Of a DNA stretch of 10,506 nucleotides, positions 1-7,416 are shown one piece after another. The stretch spans positions 1 to 10,506 of the forward strand of contig JAGFNK010001346.1 in assembly GCA_025769875.1 (NCBI GenBank), read 5' to 3'. The DNA comes from Russula earlei. Its lineage: Eukaryota; Basidiomycota; Agaricomycetes; Russulales; Russulaceae. The position numbers were made by a program, and so were the translations under genes. The notes below the pieces were generated by a model that was not told the DNA's origin, searched no databases, and saw nothing but the letters and a program-made list of their open reading frames with translations. Positions within the stretch are counted from its first letter, which is position 1. Each line of letters begins with the position of its first letter.

Positions 1-544
1 TGAACAATCACTTCAACGTACATACTCGAGTAAAACCAGGGTGGTTCAGGGTGCGCAAGCTCGCTCGCTTAAGTATCTGCCTACTGCACGGCCACAGCCA
101 GTGAAACCCGGAGAACTGCGGGCCGTAAGTGCCTTATCGGCAATAATTGGCCGATGGGGGTGGGGGATCAATCTCCCTGATGACGGAGATACACACATAT
201 GCGCTTTCATGCAAATTCTCACACACAGAATAAAACCGAGGAAAGTATGACATTGACATGAACGACCTGCCAAGTCGTCATCACATATGCGCGTGCACAC
301 ATTCATCTAGGAGAGACCACGCAATTCGGTAATGACAGTATGAAGCATGGGCTTTGCTGCCCTACGTAGTGCATCAAGGACATCCATCCCCAGCTTACCA
401 CCTGCATCTTCCCAATAAACCCTTTCTACCATCGGAAAGGATCGTACATAGGCACACATGATGTTCCTGTTATATGGGTAAGACATGGAAGATGAAAATG
501 TGGTAAGGTCATACCATATCTCTATGTGATAAGCAAGCCTGGTT
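1..544. repeat. Left arm of long inverted repeat
   Basis: The reverse complement of this stretch aligns end to end with 3844-4378. By hand I count about 28 substitutions, all transitions, and four small indels (1, 2, 1 and 7 bp), or about 95% identity. The inner end is sharp: left 541-544 (ggtt) pairs with right 3844-3847 (aacc), and beyond that the two sides are unrelated. The outer end is open because the window begins inside the repeat. The arm holds an inverted copy of the F-box pseudogene's last intron, last exon and downstream DNA. It is not a coding unit of its own; the open frames seen across it are by-products. Confidence 0.93.
307..544 (-). pseudogene. Inverted copy of F-box gene 3' end (last exons)
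   Basis: Read on the minus strand, this holds the codons ending in NQACLSHRDM, then a 48 nt intron (467-514, GTATGA...ACAG), then a terminal exon with FPMVERVYWEDAGG and LRRAAKPMLHTVITELRG, ending at a TAG (307-309). It mirrors the 3' end of the F-box pseudogene at 3844-4080. One extra A just after the splice acceptor (near 465-466), absent from the right arm, puts the last exon out of frame if the same intron is removed. It is most simply a duplicated gene end, not a functional gene. Upstream of 544 the frame continues into an unrelated relic. Confidence 0.7.
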
Positions 545-1159
545 GGATTCTATAATGGCATCCCATGTCAAAGAAATCCATTTCGCCTGCCTTGTTATGT
601 TACATTCTCGATAGATGTTATGTCTCCTCATAACATGGACCGTTGCAACGAGACAGCCGCCACCTTCCACAACAATCATGATCGTTTTTTCCGTCTCCCC
701 CCATCATTTGCCAGTCTATTGTAACACTTCTATAATTTGACGTCCTATCCTGTTGGACAAATGCATTGGTTGTATGCACAGTTTCTTGTACAGTGGATAC
801 TTAATGCCGGCATGAAGAAGCCTGTAAATTTGGGATGACGACAAGGGGTCGTTATATCTGGACAGACAGAGGCATGGGGTTGGCTGAAACAGGGATCTTG
901 CAGTAGTGGTTTATACCCTCCGATCACTGAGCAGCTATGAGGATGATTGAACTACCACCTGTAAATACCCTTCTTTTGCTTTCAACAGCCTAATGGCACC
1001 GCTTTCCAAAACAAGGCGCTTGCTAAACCACGGTCGTGAAGAGCGGGCGTCCAGCACCTTAGGAGACAGTCAGCATAGCCAATGCCACAGATCGGTATGA
1101 TATTGAACCGACTTGCCTGGCACGGTCTGACATTTAATTTTTGAGATAACCCCACAAGA
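515..1159 (-). pseudogene. Unrecognised multi-exon gene relic fused to F-box 3' end
   Basis: I do not recognise the family. On the minus strand a frame is open from 1159 to 959 except for one TGA (1070-1072). It includes WFSKRLVLESGAIRLLKAKE and ends at CAG. A plausible 75 nt intron follows (958 down to 884, GTGGTAG...TTTCAG). The next exon (883-515) is 123 codons in phase 0 and includes RLLHAGIKYPLYKKL and EGGGCLVATVHVMRR. It is broken only by a TAG (716-718) and a TGA (704-706). It reads without a break into NQACLSHRDM of the inverted-repeat arm, so the last ten codons of this exon come from the F-box duplication. All three stops are one transition from CGA, CAG or TGG. An overlapping frame (1203-982) may hold a further upstream piece after a frameshift. 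The protein is probably dead; its function is unknown. Confidence 0.45.
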
Positions 1160-1235
1160 TCAAGTCCACTGTCTGGCGTCAAGGGATATTCGATCTCATT
1201 CATATGTTCCAGGTCCTTTCATTGTTCGTAAATCC

Positions 1236-1592
1236 TCACAAGGATGTAACTTTCCACTTTTCTTTTTTTCCTCGGCGCATCCTTCCCAAAAGGGTAGGAT
1301 TGTTTGCTTGGAATTGCAATTGTGTTGACTGACACCCAGGAGCAGACGTACAATCAGTATTTCTGTCAGGCATCTTCTCTTGATCGTCTGTTGGTGCTGG
1401 AGTCAATGCATGCCGGACATAGAATGTGTCGACCTCGCTGTGTGAATGCTCCGCTGCTGTGGGCTGTGTAAATCGGAAAGTGCTTGCTGGTTCATTGCTG
1501 TGTTCTTGCTGTTGATGGCCTCGGTTTTCATCGGCGATGCTCTGCTCAGAGGTGCCGTCAGGTCTTGGGAGAGTAATCACGCGTTGAGGCAA
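1236..1592 (-). CDS. Hypothetical 118-residue ORF, possible 5' exon of the relic
   Basis: An ATG-initiated minus-strand frame of 118 codons. The protein is polar and low in complexity: rich in Gln, Glu, Ser, Thr and Pro, with a basic stretch near the C-terminus (GRMRRGKKEKWK). There are no recognisable domains, membrane segments or signal peptide. It lies directly upstream of the unrecognised relic on the same strand and could be its disordered N-terminal exon, but I cannot show a splice junction joining them. It could equally be a chance ORF. It should be treated as unsupported until a homologue or transcript is found. Confidence 0.2.
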   Translation of the reverse strand: MPQRVITLPRPDGTSEQSIADENRGHQQQEHSNEPASTFRFTQPTAAEHSHSEVDTFYVRHALTPAPTDDQEKMPDRNTDCTSAPGCQSTQLQFQANNPTLLGRMRRGKKEKWKVTSL

Positions 1593-2727
1593 GAAATTCG
1601 GAAGTCAAATCTTCAATCTTAATTGATCCCTGTCCCTGTGACTATGCTGCCCACGCTAGCTTCAATGGTGAATAAAGGACAAGCGACGGTGAGTTCATCT
1701 CATGTGGATCAATAGTGCATCGATATATGGCTTCTTCAGCGGGCAACTCGAGCCACCCACATCGATGCTGCGCTTGACACATAACTCCTATAGTACAGGA
1801 ATACTGTATCGTTTGAGGGTCTTCTTGGTTGGATCATGTTGCCGAAGAGCACGCTCGGCGTGGTCGATCGTATACATTGATAAAACCTCATGGTAAGTAT
1901 GGACCTTTTATTACGCAGTCTGATGCTCAGACCCACTAATGATCTCACCTCTAAGCGTAAGGGACCACCCTATAGGCGCCCACGGCAAGAACAATTATCC
2001 CCAAAGTTAGTGCTGCTCTCATGAACATGCGTGCTGGGTGATACCCTTCTCTCCTCAACAGTGCTGCAAAAGGGCACTGTGTTCTATGCTTTTGAGAAGT
2101 ACACATAAGAATGTCTTCTATCTCTTCCCAAATGCGCTAACTGTTGGTCGCTCGTCATCGTGCTTGTTGGCGATAACAATTATCCTCGTCGTGTGATAAT
2201 GACTCATTTCTCCCTAACCAATTACGACGAGCTGCCGATGTATACGCATATGCATCTTGATCTCCCGAATATACAGTTTGAGCCCACAATAGTACTTGCA
2301 CCTTCTCAAGGTATTTAAACCCATGGAGACCATGATGGTGACAATCGCCTCTGTATCACAACAACCCGATCGCAAGCATGGTATTGAACCCTTCATTGCT
2401 TAATCCCCTTCGCCATTCAACTGCAGTCAAACGACGAGGGAATACTGTGTCACCACCACCATCACCACCACGCAATTGCAAATGTCACCGGGTGAGCCTC
2501 TGTGCCAATGCGTATGTCTGACTGTCCTCCGCTCATAAACCCAACAGTTGGAGCGCCCACCAGACAGAAATGAGCAGAAACGGCGCTTTTGCTCATCAAC
2601 CGATTGTAATTGTTGGAAGGCAGTTAAGAGATGCCGAGTACAGCAGCATCAAACACACCTTGTACGCTGACCGTTCATGCAAATTTCCATCCCGTAACAA
2701 CTTTTGTAGTGCACAGGGATCCAGGAC
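1593..2727. other. 1.1 kb with no gene I can support
   Basis: No frame on either strand shows a recognisable domain, and the open frames are all shorter than 75 codons. Two intron-like signals stand out: a strong donor (GTAAGTATGG) at 1893, and a donor-acceptor pair at 2492-2547 (GTGAGCC...CAACAG, 56 nt). These suggest old coding sequence or unannotated 5' exons, possibly of the F-box gene, but the flanking codons match nothing I know. The stretch is probably intergenic DNA and gene debris enclosed by the inverted repeat. Confidence 0.4.
2451..2471. repeat. Short CAC-type trinucleotide repeat
   Basis: Seven tandem triplets, six CAC and one CAT. In one + frame they would encode seven histidines, but no gene is supported around them. 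It is best read as a simple repeat. Confidence 0.7.
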
Positions 2728-4080
2728 ATGCCTGTCGAACTACTTCTTATGATTTCCACCCATCTGGACAATGACGATCTTCGAACATTGGTACTTGCTT
2801 CACGATCCATAGGTCGATCGCTCTTACCAGAGTACTTGCACCGCTGTGGGCTTGAGGTGAACGACACAAGTGAAGGGGGCTCAGAAGTGACACTACATGA
2901 ACCGAGTGGATATGCGTCTCTTGGACTGTAGTCTGCTATTCACACCTTCAAACCCCCCGAAAAGATGTTCTGTTCCATTCCTTGCTCCCCACTGGAGGCC
3001 TGAACTGTGATGAGATTCCTTACCTGTCTCCTTATCGAGCCTTCAAATATGCGCAATCTTCAGGATTTCCACCTTCTTCTCCATGGGTCTGATCCGCTTC
3101 TGCTGGCCTCTGGGTTCATCAAAATGCACCAACTGTTTAACACCCTACCACTCACACGACTGCACTTCACAGGATTCGGTTCTGTGGATTGTCTTCCTTC
3201 CTCCATCGCCTTACGAAGCGGAGCATGCAGCTCTCACACAATTAATTTACTTGATATTTCATCTGATTATGCCTTCGCTCCCGGAATCGCGGAAACCACA
3301 ATGGGGATTCTCAAGCACTCACCTATCGAGTCCCTGTTCCTTTGCATAGTATCTTTGAAACCCTCCCACTGGACCACTTTACTTGGTGAGCTCAACATGA
3401 CATCTCTCGAGAAACTCGTTCTCAAAGGGGATATCCCAGGGCCAGCACTCATTCATTTTCTAACCAAGCACAAGGGCCTTAAGAGCATCCGTATCCAATG
3501 CAACGTGCCATTGGACCGCATTTGACCTAGCCGTCAGCCTTTCCTACCGAATCTTCTGACCCTTTGTGCTCCATTGGGGATTTGCTGTGACATTGGAGAG
3601 CGACTGGGTAACTCAACAAGCCTTTACAACCTAGAAGTGAAAATGAGCCAATTCCAACCACATGATCCTACCTTTCTTTGTCTCTTGCAAATTGTGAGCC
3701 ATTTCCAGAACTTTGACCATCTTGGGCTTCGAATTTTGCCGACTTTGCCATCTGCCTCACCGTATACAAACCTGAGCCACTATGATAGTGATGGTTACCC
3801 AACTCGTGAGCTAAGACAGATCCGCACTCTGAGTTGGTTCCTGAACCAGGCTTGCTTATCACATAGAGATATGGTATGACCTTACCACATTTTCATCTTC
3901 CATGTCTTACCCATATAACAGGACATCATGTGTGCCTATGTACGATCCTTTCCGATGGTAGAAAGGGTTTATTGGGAAGATGCGGGCGGTAAGTTGGGGA
4001 CAGATGTCCTTGATGCACTACGTAGGGCAGCAAAGCCCACACTTCATACTGTCATTACCGAATTGCGTGGTCTCTCTTAG
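2728..4080 (+). pseudogene. F-box/leucine-rich-type protein pseudogene
   Basis: F-box proteins of this kind are substrate adaptors that bind Skp1 in SCF ubiquitin ligases; basidiomycetes carry large families of them. The predicted product starts MPVELLLMISTHLDNDDLRT and continues to LPEYLHRCGLE, a typical fungal F-box at residues 1-40. A long Leu-rich, leucine-rich-repeat-like region follows (e.g. MTSLEKLVLKGDIPGPALIH). One frame runs from 2728 to 3873, a 48 nt intron follows (3874-3921, a multiple of three), and the last exon runs to TAG at 4078-4080, giving about 434 codons. Three in-frame stops break it: TAG 2929-2931, TGA 3001-3003 and TGA 3523-3525. There is no frameshift along the whole length. 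The ATG at 2728 opens directly on the F-box; a short upstream exon ending near the acceptor-like TGCACAG at 2710-2716 is possible. The 3' part lies in the inverted-repeat right arm. The F-box call is good; the target is unknown. Confidence 0.75.
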
Positions 4081-4378
4081 ATGAATGTGTGCGTGCATAT
4101 GTGATGACGACTTGGTAGGTCGTTCATGTCAATGTCAATACTTTCCTCGGTTTTATTCTGTGTGTGAGAATTTGCATGAAAGCGCATATGTGCATATCTC
4201 CGTCATCAGGGAGATTGATCCCCATCAGCCAATTATTGCCGATAAGGCACTTATGGCCCGCGGTTCTCTGGGTTTCACTGACCGTGGCCGTGTAGTAGGC
4301 AGATACTTAAGCAAGCAAGCTCACGCACCCTGAACCACCCTGGTTTCGCTCGAGTATGTACGTCGAAGTGATCATTCA
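3844..4378. repeat. Right arm of long inverted repeat
   Basis: Inverted partner of 1-544, 535 bp long. It contains the end of the penultimate F-box exon, the intron, the last exon and about 300 bp beyond the stop. The last 120 or so bases (to 4378) differ from the left arm at 14 positions, whereas the first 124 have no substitution. A 7 bp deletion relative to the left arm lies in a C-rich stretch near 4220. Similarity cannot be followed past 4378 because the left arm leaves the window. Confidence 0.93.
3874..3921 (+). other. 48 nt spliceosomal intron of the F-box pseudogene
   Basis: It starts GTATGACC and ends CATATAACAG, with a plausible branch region near CTTAC. Removing it joins codons ending HRDM to DIMCAYVRSFPMVE in the same frame; left in, it supplies an early TGA. 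The mirrored copy at 467-514 has the same length and is base-identical. Confidence 0.7.
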
Positions 4379-4507
4379 TATCATACATGTAATTGCTGCC
4401 GCACACAACCTGTTTTAAGATTAGAGTTAAGAGAGAATCATTGACTGCGGGACCACGTACTGATTGCAGTAGGTGATTCTCACCTTTTCTTTGTCTCATC
4501 CCACAAC

Positions 4508-5858
4508 ATGGCCATCATCCGTCCCAGCACGCCGCCTCAAACCGAGCAAAGTAGTCTAACTATAACTACTTCACCTCTAAAATATGACCTATCAGGAAGT
4601 CACACACACACATCCACACCTCAAAAGCTAGCTTCAGAGAGAAGATATAAGGACATGACCTGGGACGTATGTGACAAATTCGTCGGGCCTATGCCAATAG
4701 CCCAATTCCTCTTGGAATTCGTGCCAGAAGCAAGCCAAGCTTGAAAGATGGAGCGCATCATCAGCTTCGACAAGCACTCCGTCTCACACAATGAGGATCA
4801 CTTTGTCAGTCCCCACATTCAAGGGGGGATCCACGCTCATGTACATGACAGATACAGGCAATCAAAATGTCCGGCCTCGCTGATAATCTCACATTTGTCA
4901 ACACCACTGTTAAGCAAGATAAGGCAATCCTAGGGAGACCAGACATCGTTATCTATTGGAAAAGGGAAGGTCATCAGGAAAACGAGTGGCTGACCTCACT
5001 GGACTGGAGAGCGGTCGATGTGTGGATCAAAAACAAAAAGGAAAAAGAGGACATTTTTCGCAACCTTACACATATGAGGCAAGAGGGTCGTAAGGGTGGG
5101 CTCGAGTGTCACGTTAAGTGGACTGAGCACGCGTATCATGTGTGTGGTCAACTCACACATTATGCCACTTCTATCCATCGTTCACAGTTTCGGGTCTTCT
5201 CTTACTCGATCATCCTCTTTGGAAAGGCAACAGGGCAACTACTGTGATGGGATCGCAGTGGTGCTATCTATACCGAGATATTCAATTGGGCCAAAGATCC
5301 CAACACCCTTTCCGAATTCATCTGGAGGCTCAACTCTCTCACTTTTGCCCAGCGTGGATACGACACCACTGTCACCTCGGTCTCGAAGAACGATAAGGGG
5401 GTTGGTGATGCATAGTCCATGCTGGCGGTATACATGGACGTCGAGAAAATTGAAGTTGAAGACCTTCGCCAGATTCTCGTCAATGACGATCATGCCACGG
5501 ACGGACAGCCGAAGCCCTATATCATATGAAAAACCAATATGGGAGACGAAAACCCTTTTTGGTCGGTCGACGTTTGGATTTGTGTGCCATGACGTCAAAC
5601 GGAATAAACTGTCACCGACTGGGGGCAGTGTCGCTGACAAATCGTTTCACACGCAAAACATGCGCACTGAGTCGAGCGAGACAACGAGTTCTCGCGAGAT
5701 TCGGGGATCTCGGTGACAACACAGCAAGAGCTAGTGTGTACCGCGGAGGGGAAATATGACAGATAAGTCTTCGCGTTCGAAGACTTGGAGGATAGGAAAG
5801 GTTTCTGAGTCGACTGCTTGATTCCCTGCAAGCCTACAGTCCGGAAGCTAGAATCCAG
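4508..5858 (+). pseudogene. FunK1-type fungal protein kinase relic, N-terminal part
   Basis: FunK1 kinases (Pfam Pkinase_fungal) are an expanded serine/threonine-type kinase family of mushrooms. The start fits the family: MAIIRPSTPPQTEQ, then SERRYKDMTWD and KFVGPMPIAQFL. Further hallmarks follow in order: FVNTTVKQDKAILGRPDIVIY (4894-4956), GQLTHYATSIHRSQFRVFS (about 5143-5199), WDRSGAIYTEIFNW (5248-5289), FIWRLNSLTFAQRGYDTTV (about 5317-5373) and FGRSTFGFVCHDVKRNKL (5558-5611). Breaks are TGA 4742-4744, a frameshift between 4745 and 4866, TGA 5245-5247 exactly where the family normally has Arg before WDRSGA, TAG 5413-5415, TGA 5527-5529, and a frameshift near 5530-5560. After about 5620 the match fades. 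The catalytic kinase lobe is absent: the sequence meets the retrotransposon LTR at 5859. The gene is clearly dead. Confidence 0.8.
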
Positions 5859-5870
5859 TGATATTCACAA

Positions 5871-5895
5871 GAGAACAAGCTTAGGGCTTGTTCTC
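5871..5895. other. Perfect 10 bp inverted repeat (hairpin) in the LTR
   Basis: GAGAACAAGC at 5871-5880 pairs with GCTTGTTCTC at 5886-5895 across a 5 nt loop. It lies about 15-40 bases downstream of the TATA box on the minus strand, so it should fall at or close to the 5' end of the element's transcript. It could structure the R/U5 region or affect reverse transcription or termination; the sequence alone does not decide. Confidence 0.75.
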
Positions 5896-5908
5896 TGCTA
5901 TTGACAGG

Positions 5909-5917
5909 TTTATATAG
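5909..5917 (-). promoter_or_regulatory. Probable TATA box of the LTR promoter
   Basis: On the minus strand this reads CTATATAAA. Transcription would be expected to start some 25-35 bases downstream, around 5875-5885, within the hairpin. It fits the usual U3 layout of LTR elements, with the polypurine tract and U3 start about 190 bases upstream. Confidence 0.5.
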
Positions 5918-6104
5918 GCAGTTATGCCCTATATCAAATAGTAGACATGAGGTAGCAATGAGACGATCGAGACTGGAACACGCTGGAATGTGATGGTACA
6001 TGTGAGGCTAAGTGAGTCATATGAACGCGCGGGAATCGTGAGGCTGTCCGGGTAGGCTTGTCCGGTTGCCGGTTCGGCCCGAGGGACCGGTACTTGTGAC
6101 ATCA

Positions 6105-6113
6105 CCCCCTTGT
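6105..6113 (-). other. Polypurine tract (plus-strand primer site)
   Basis: On the minus strand this reads ACAAGGGGG and abuts the LTR start TGATGTCACA. This is the standard position for the RNase H-resistant primer of plus-strand DNA synthesis. The stop codon of the downstream zinc-knuckle ORF (6120-6122) lies only six bases upstream. Confidence 0.75.
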
Positions 6114-6119
6114 TAACGT

Positions 6120-7359
6120 CTAAGCAACGTAGGGGATAATGGTAGAATGACAGTGGTGGGTATGGAAGTGGATCTGATCGCGAGGGACTCGACATATCTT
6201 TTCTGGTTTGCACCGTCGGTGGGGGCTTCTGCAGCGATCGGCTATGTGTCCTTGACGATTGCAGAGGATGCAGACGGCGATCTTTGAGCATTCGAAGGTG
6301 TCGTGTTCTCCGTCCTTGCACCAAGCACATCTGTCAGAGAGTCGGGGGGAGAATTGATACCACGGGTCAAGGAGAGCTTGCTTGGCGTCTTCATGCTCTT
6401 GTTCGGTAAGTTGAGGCATGGTTCCGAACAAAACTCGTGGCTCGAGGCGGGCTTTGGCATTAGCTTTGGCCAACTTGACTTCTGAGTCTCTTACTTCCCA
6501 CATCATGTCATGGTATCTTTCTCGAGCGGTGACGAGGGAGTTCACCATTTGTTGTGTTTTCTTTATGGTGAATCGATAGCGGCGTACCTTGGCTTCCAGT
6601 GACAGGTCTTGTTCGAACCTGAGTGCCTCGTCTATAGCTTTAGTGTGTCGGAGGCCTTCTTTGAACAAGAAGGCATCCTTTTGCGTAAGGAGAGGGTGAG
6701 GGTAAGGGTCTGCTCGAGCTTGAATAGGAATGCGGTGAGTGGGACAATCCGGGACCGTAGGTGGCTAGGAGAGAGGGGAAGCCGTGTGTGAGATCGGGGA
6801 GAACGAAGCGAGGGGGGAGCGTGTCTTCTTCGTTTCCTGGATCTGGAATTAGTAAGTCTAGTCCTAGGTCTCCTTCCTCCCATCCTTCTCCTAGTTCTTC
6901 TCGCTCTGATCGTTGTATATGATTGACAACTGGTTCGTAGACAGGAGGTGGTGTCCTTTCGGGGTTTGTCGGAGCGAAGTTTTCGTTGAGTATGACTACG
7001 CTTTCGACTTGTTGAATGGTGGGTGTAGTGGTGCGTGGGGGAATTGGAATAGGATCAGGTGAAGGAGTGCGAACATGATAGGATGGGCTGCGAGTTCTTA
7101 TGGGTGTGTTGGTCCCTCGAGTGGGGGATCGATTGCCGAAAGCACATAGTATCGTGGTGAGGGAGTCGTCTTCCCACAGTTCGCGTGCTTGGACAATCAT
7201 AGCAGCATGTTGTGCGGCGCGTCGGATAAGTAGTCTGGTGCTGATGGTAGCTGCTGTCGAAGGAGACGGCTCTCTGGACAGTGGCAAGTGGATGAGTGTG
7301 GGAGAGTATGGAGGGGTTGGTACGAGAGTGGCAGTGGGGGAGTTTTGAGTAGATGACAT
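6120..7359 (-). pseudogene. Extra ORF downstream of pol with two CCHC zinc knuckles, one frameshift
   Basis: This lies 57 bases after the pol stop, starts with ATG at 7357-7359 in a favourable context (A at -3), and ends at TAG 6120-6122 beside the polypurine tract. The N-terminal part (about 220 residues, 7359 to about 6695) is Pro/Ser/Thr-rich and disordered-looking. A frameshift of one base near 6690-6705 leads into a charged, probably helical region (about 6500-6660). Then come two zinc knuckles, both with exact CX2CX4HX4C spacing: CAWCKDGEHDTFEC (6288-6329) and CILCNRQGHIADRC (6231-6272). CCHC knuckles bind single-stranded nucleic acid and normally belong to Gag nucleocapsid, which is encoded upstream of pol. 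Here the ORF is downstream, so it is an accessory protein or a second Gag-like product. Joined, it would be roughly 410 residues. The call of a real element-encoded ORF is firm; its role is inferred. Confidence 0.7.
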
Positions 7360-7416
7360 GTTTGTTGTATTTGGGGGGTGAAGCGGTAGGGAATGGTCGT
7401 TTGTGAGTGATGTCTT

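Larger units (their letters stand above)
5859..6104 (-). repeat. 3' LTR of the Ty3/gypsy element, about 246 bp
   Basis: On the minus strand it begins TGATGTCACA directly after a G-rich polypurine tract and ends TGTGAATATCA. These ends are imperfect inverted repeats with TG...CA termini, as expected for an LTR. A TATA box and a hairpin lie in the promoter-proximal half. The boundary at 5859 coincides with the end of FunK1-flank sequence. The second LTR is not in the window, so the exact ends are inferred from the terminal motifs. Confidence 0.8.

Noticed and set aside
46..306. Open frames of 69-86 codons within the arms (41-250, 46-306, 4085-4333)
   Set aside because: They lie downstream of the F-box stop codon in non-coding DNA and match no family. 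The arms' CpG-type transitions fall in all codon positions.
1702..1896. Possible membrane-protein exon before the donor at 1893
   Set aside because: The 64-codon frame resembles no family convincingly in any of the three + frames, so only the splice-like signal is noted.
2451..2471. Seven-histidine run resembling a His tag from a vector
   Set aside because: No vector or cloning sequence surrounds it, and it is a simple CAC-type trinucleotide repeat in apparently native DNA.
1..4378. A large DNA transposon with about 540 bp terminal inverted repeats
   Set aside because: The arms contain the 3' exon and intron of an ordinary F-box gene, no transposase-like frame was recognised between them, and the outer end cannot be seen. 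An inverted duplication fits better.
5239..5640. 133-codon minus-strand ORF opposite the FunK1 relic
   Set aside because: It is antisense to recognisable kinase codons and has no domain of its own.
5096..5716. 206-codon + strand ORF as an independent gene
   Set aside because: Most of it is a shadow of the FunK1 relic in another frame. Only its later part (about 5558-5611) carries the true FunK1 reading after a frameshift.
6120..7359. Reading the zinc-knuckle ORF as the element's ordinary gag
   Set aside because: It lies after the pol stop and before the polypurine tract on the same strand. The protease, reverse transcriptase and integrase precede it, so an upstream gag is still expected outside the window.
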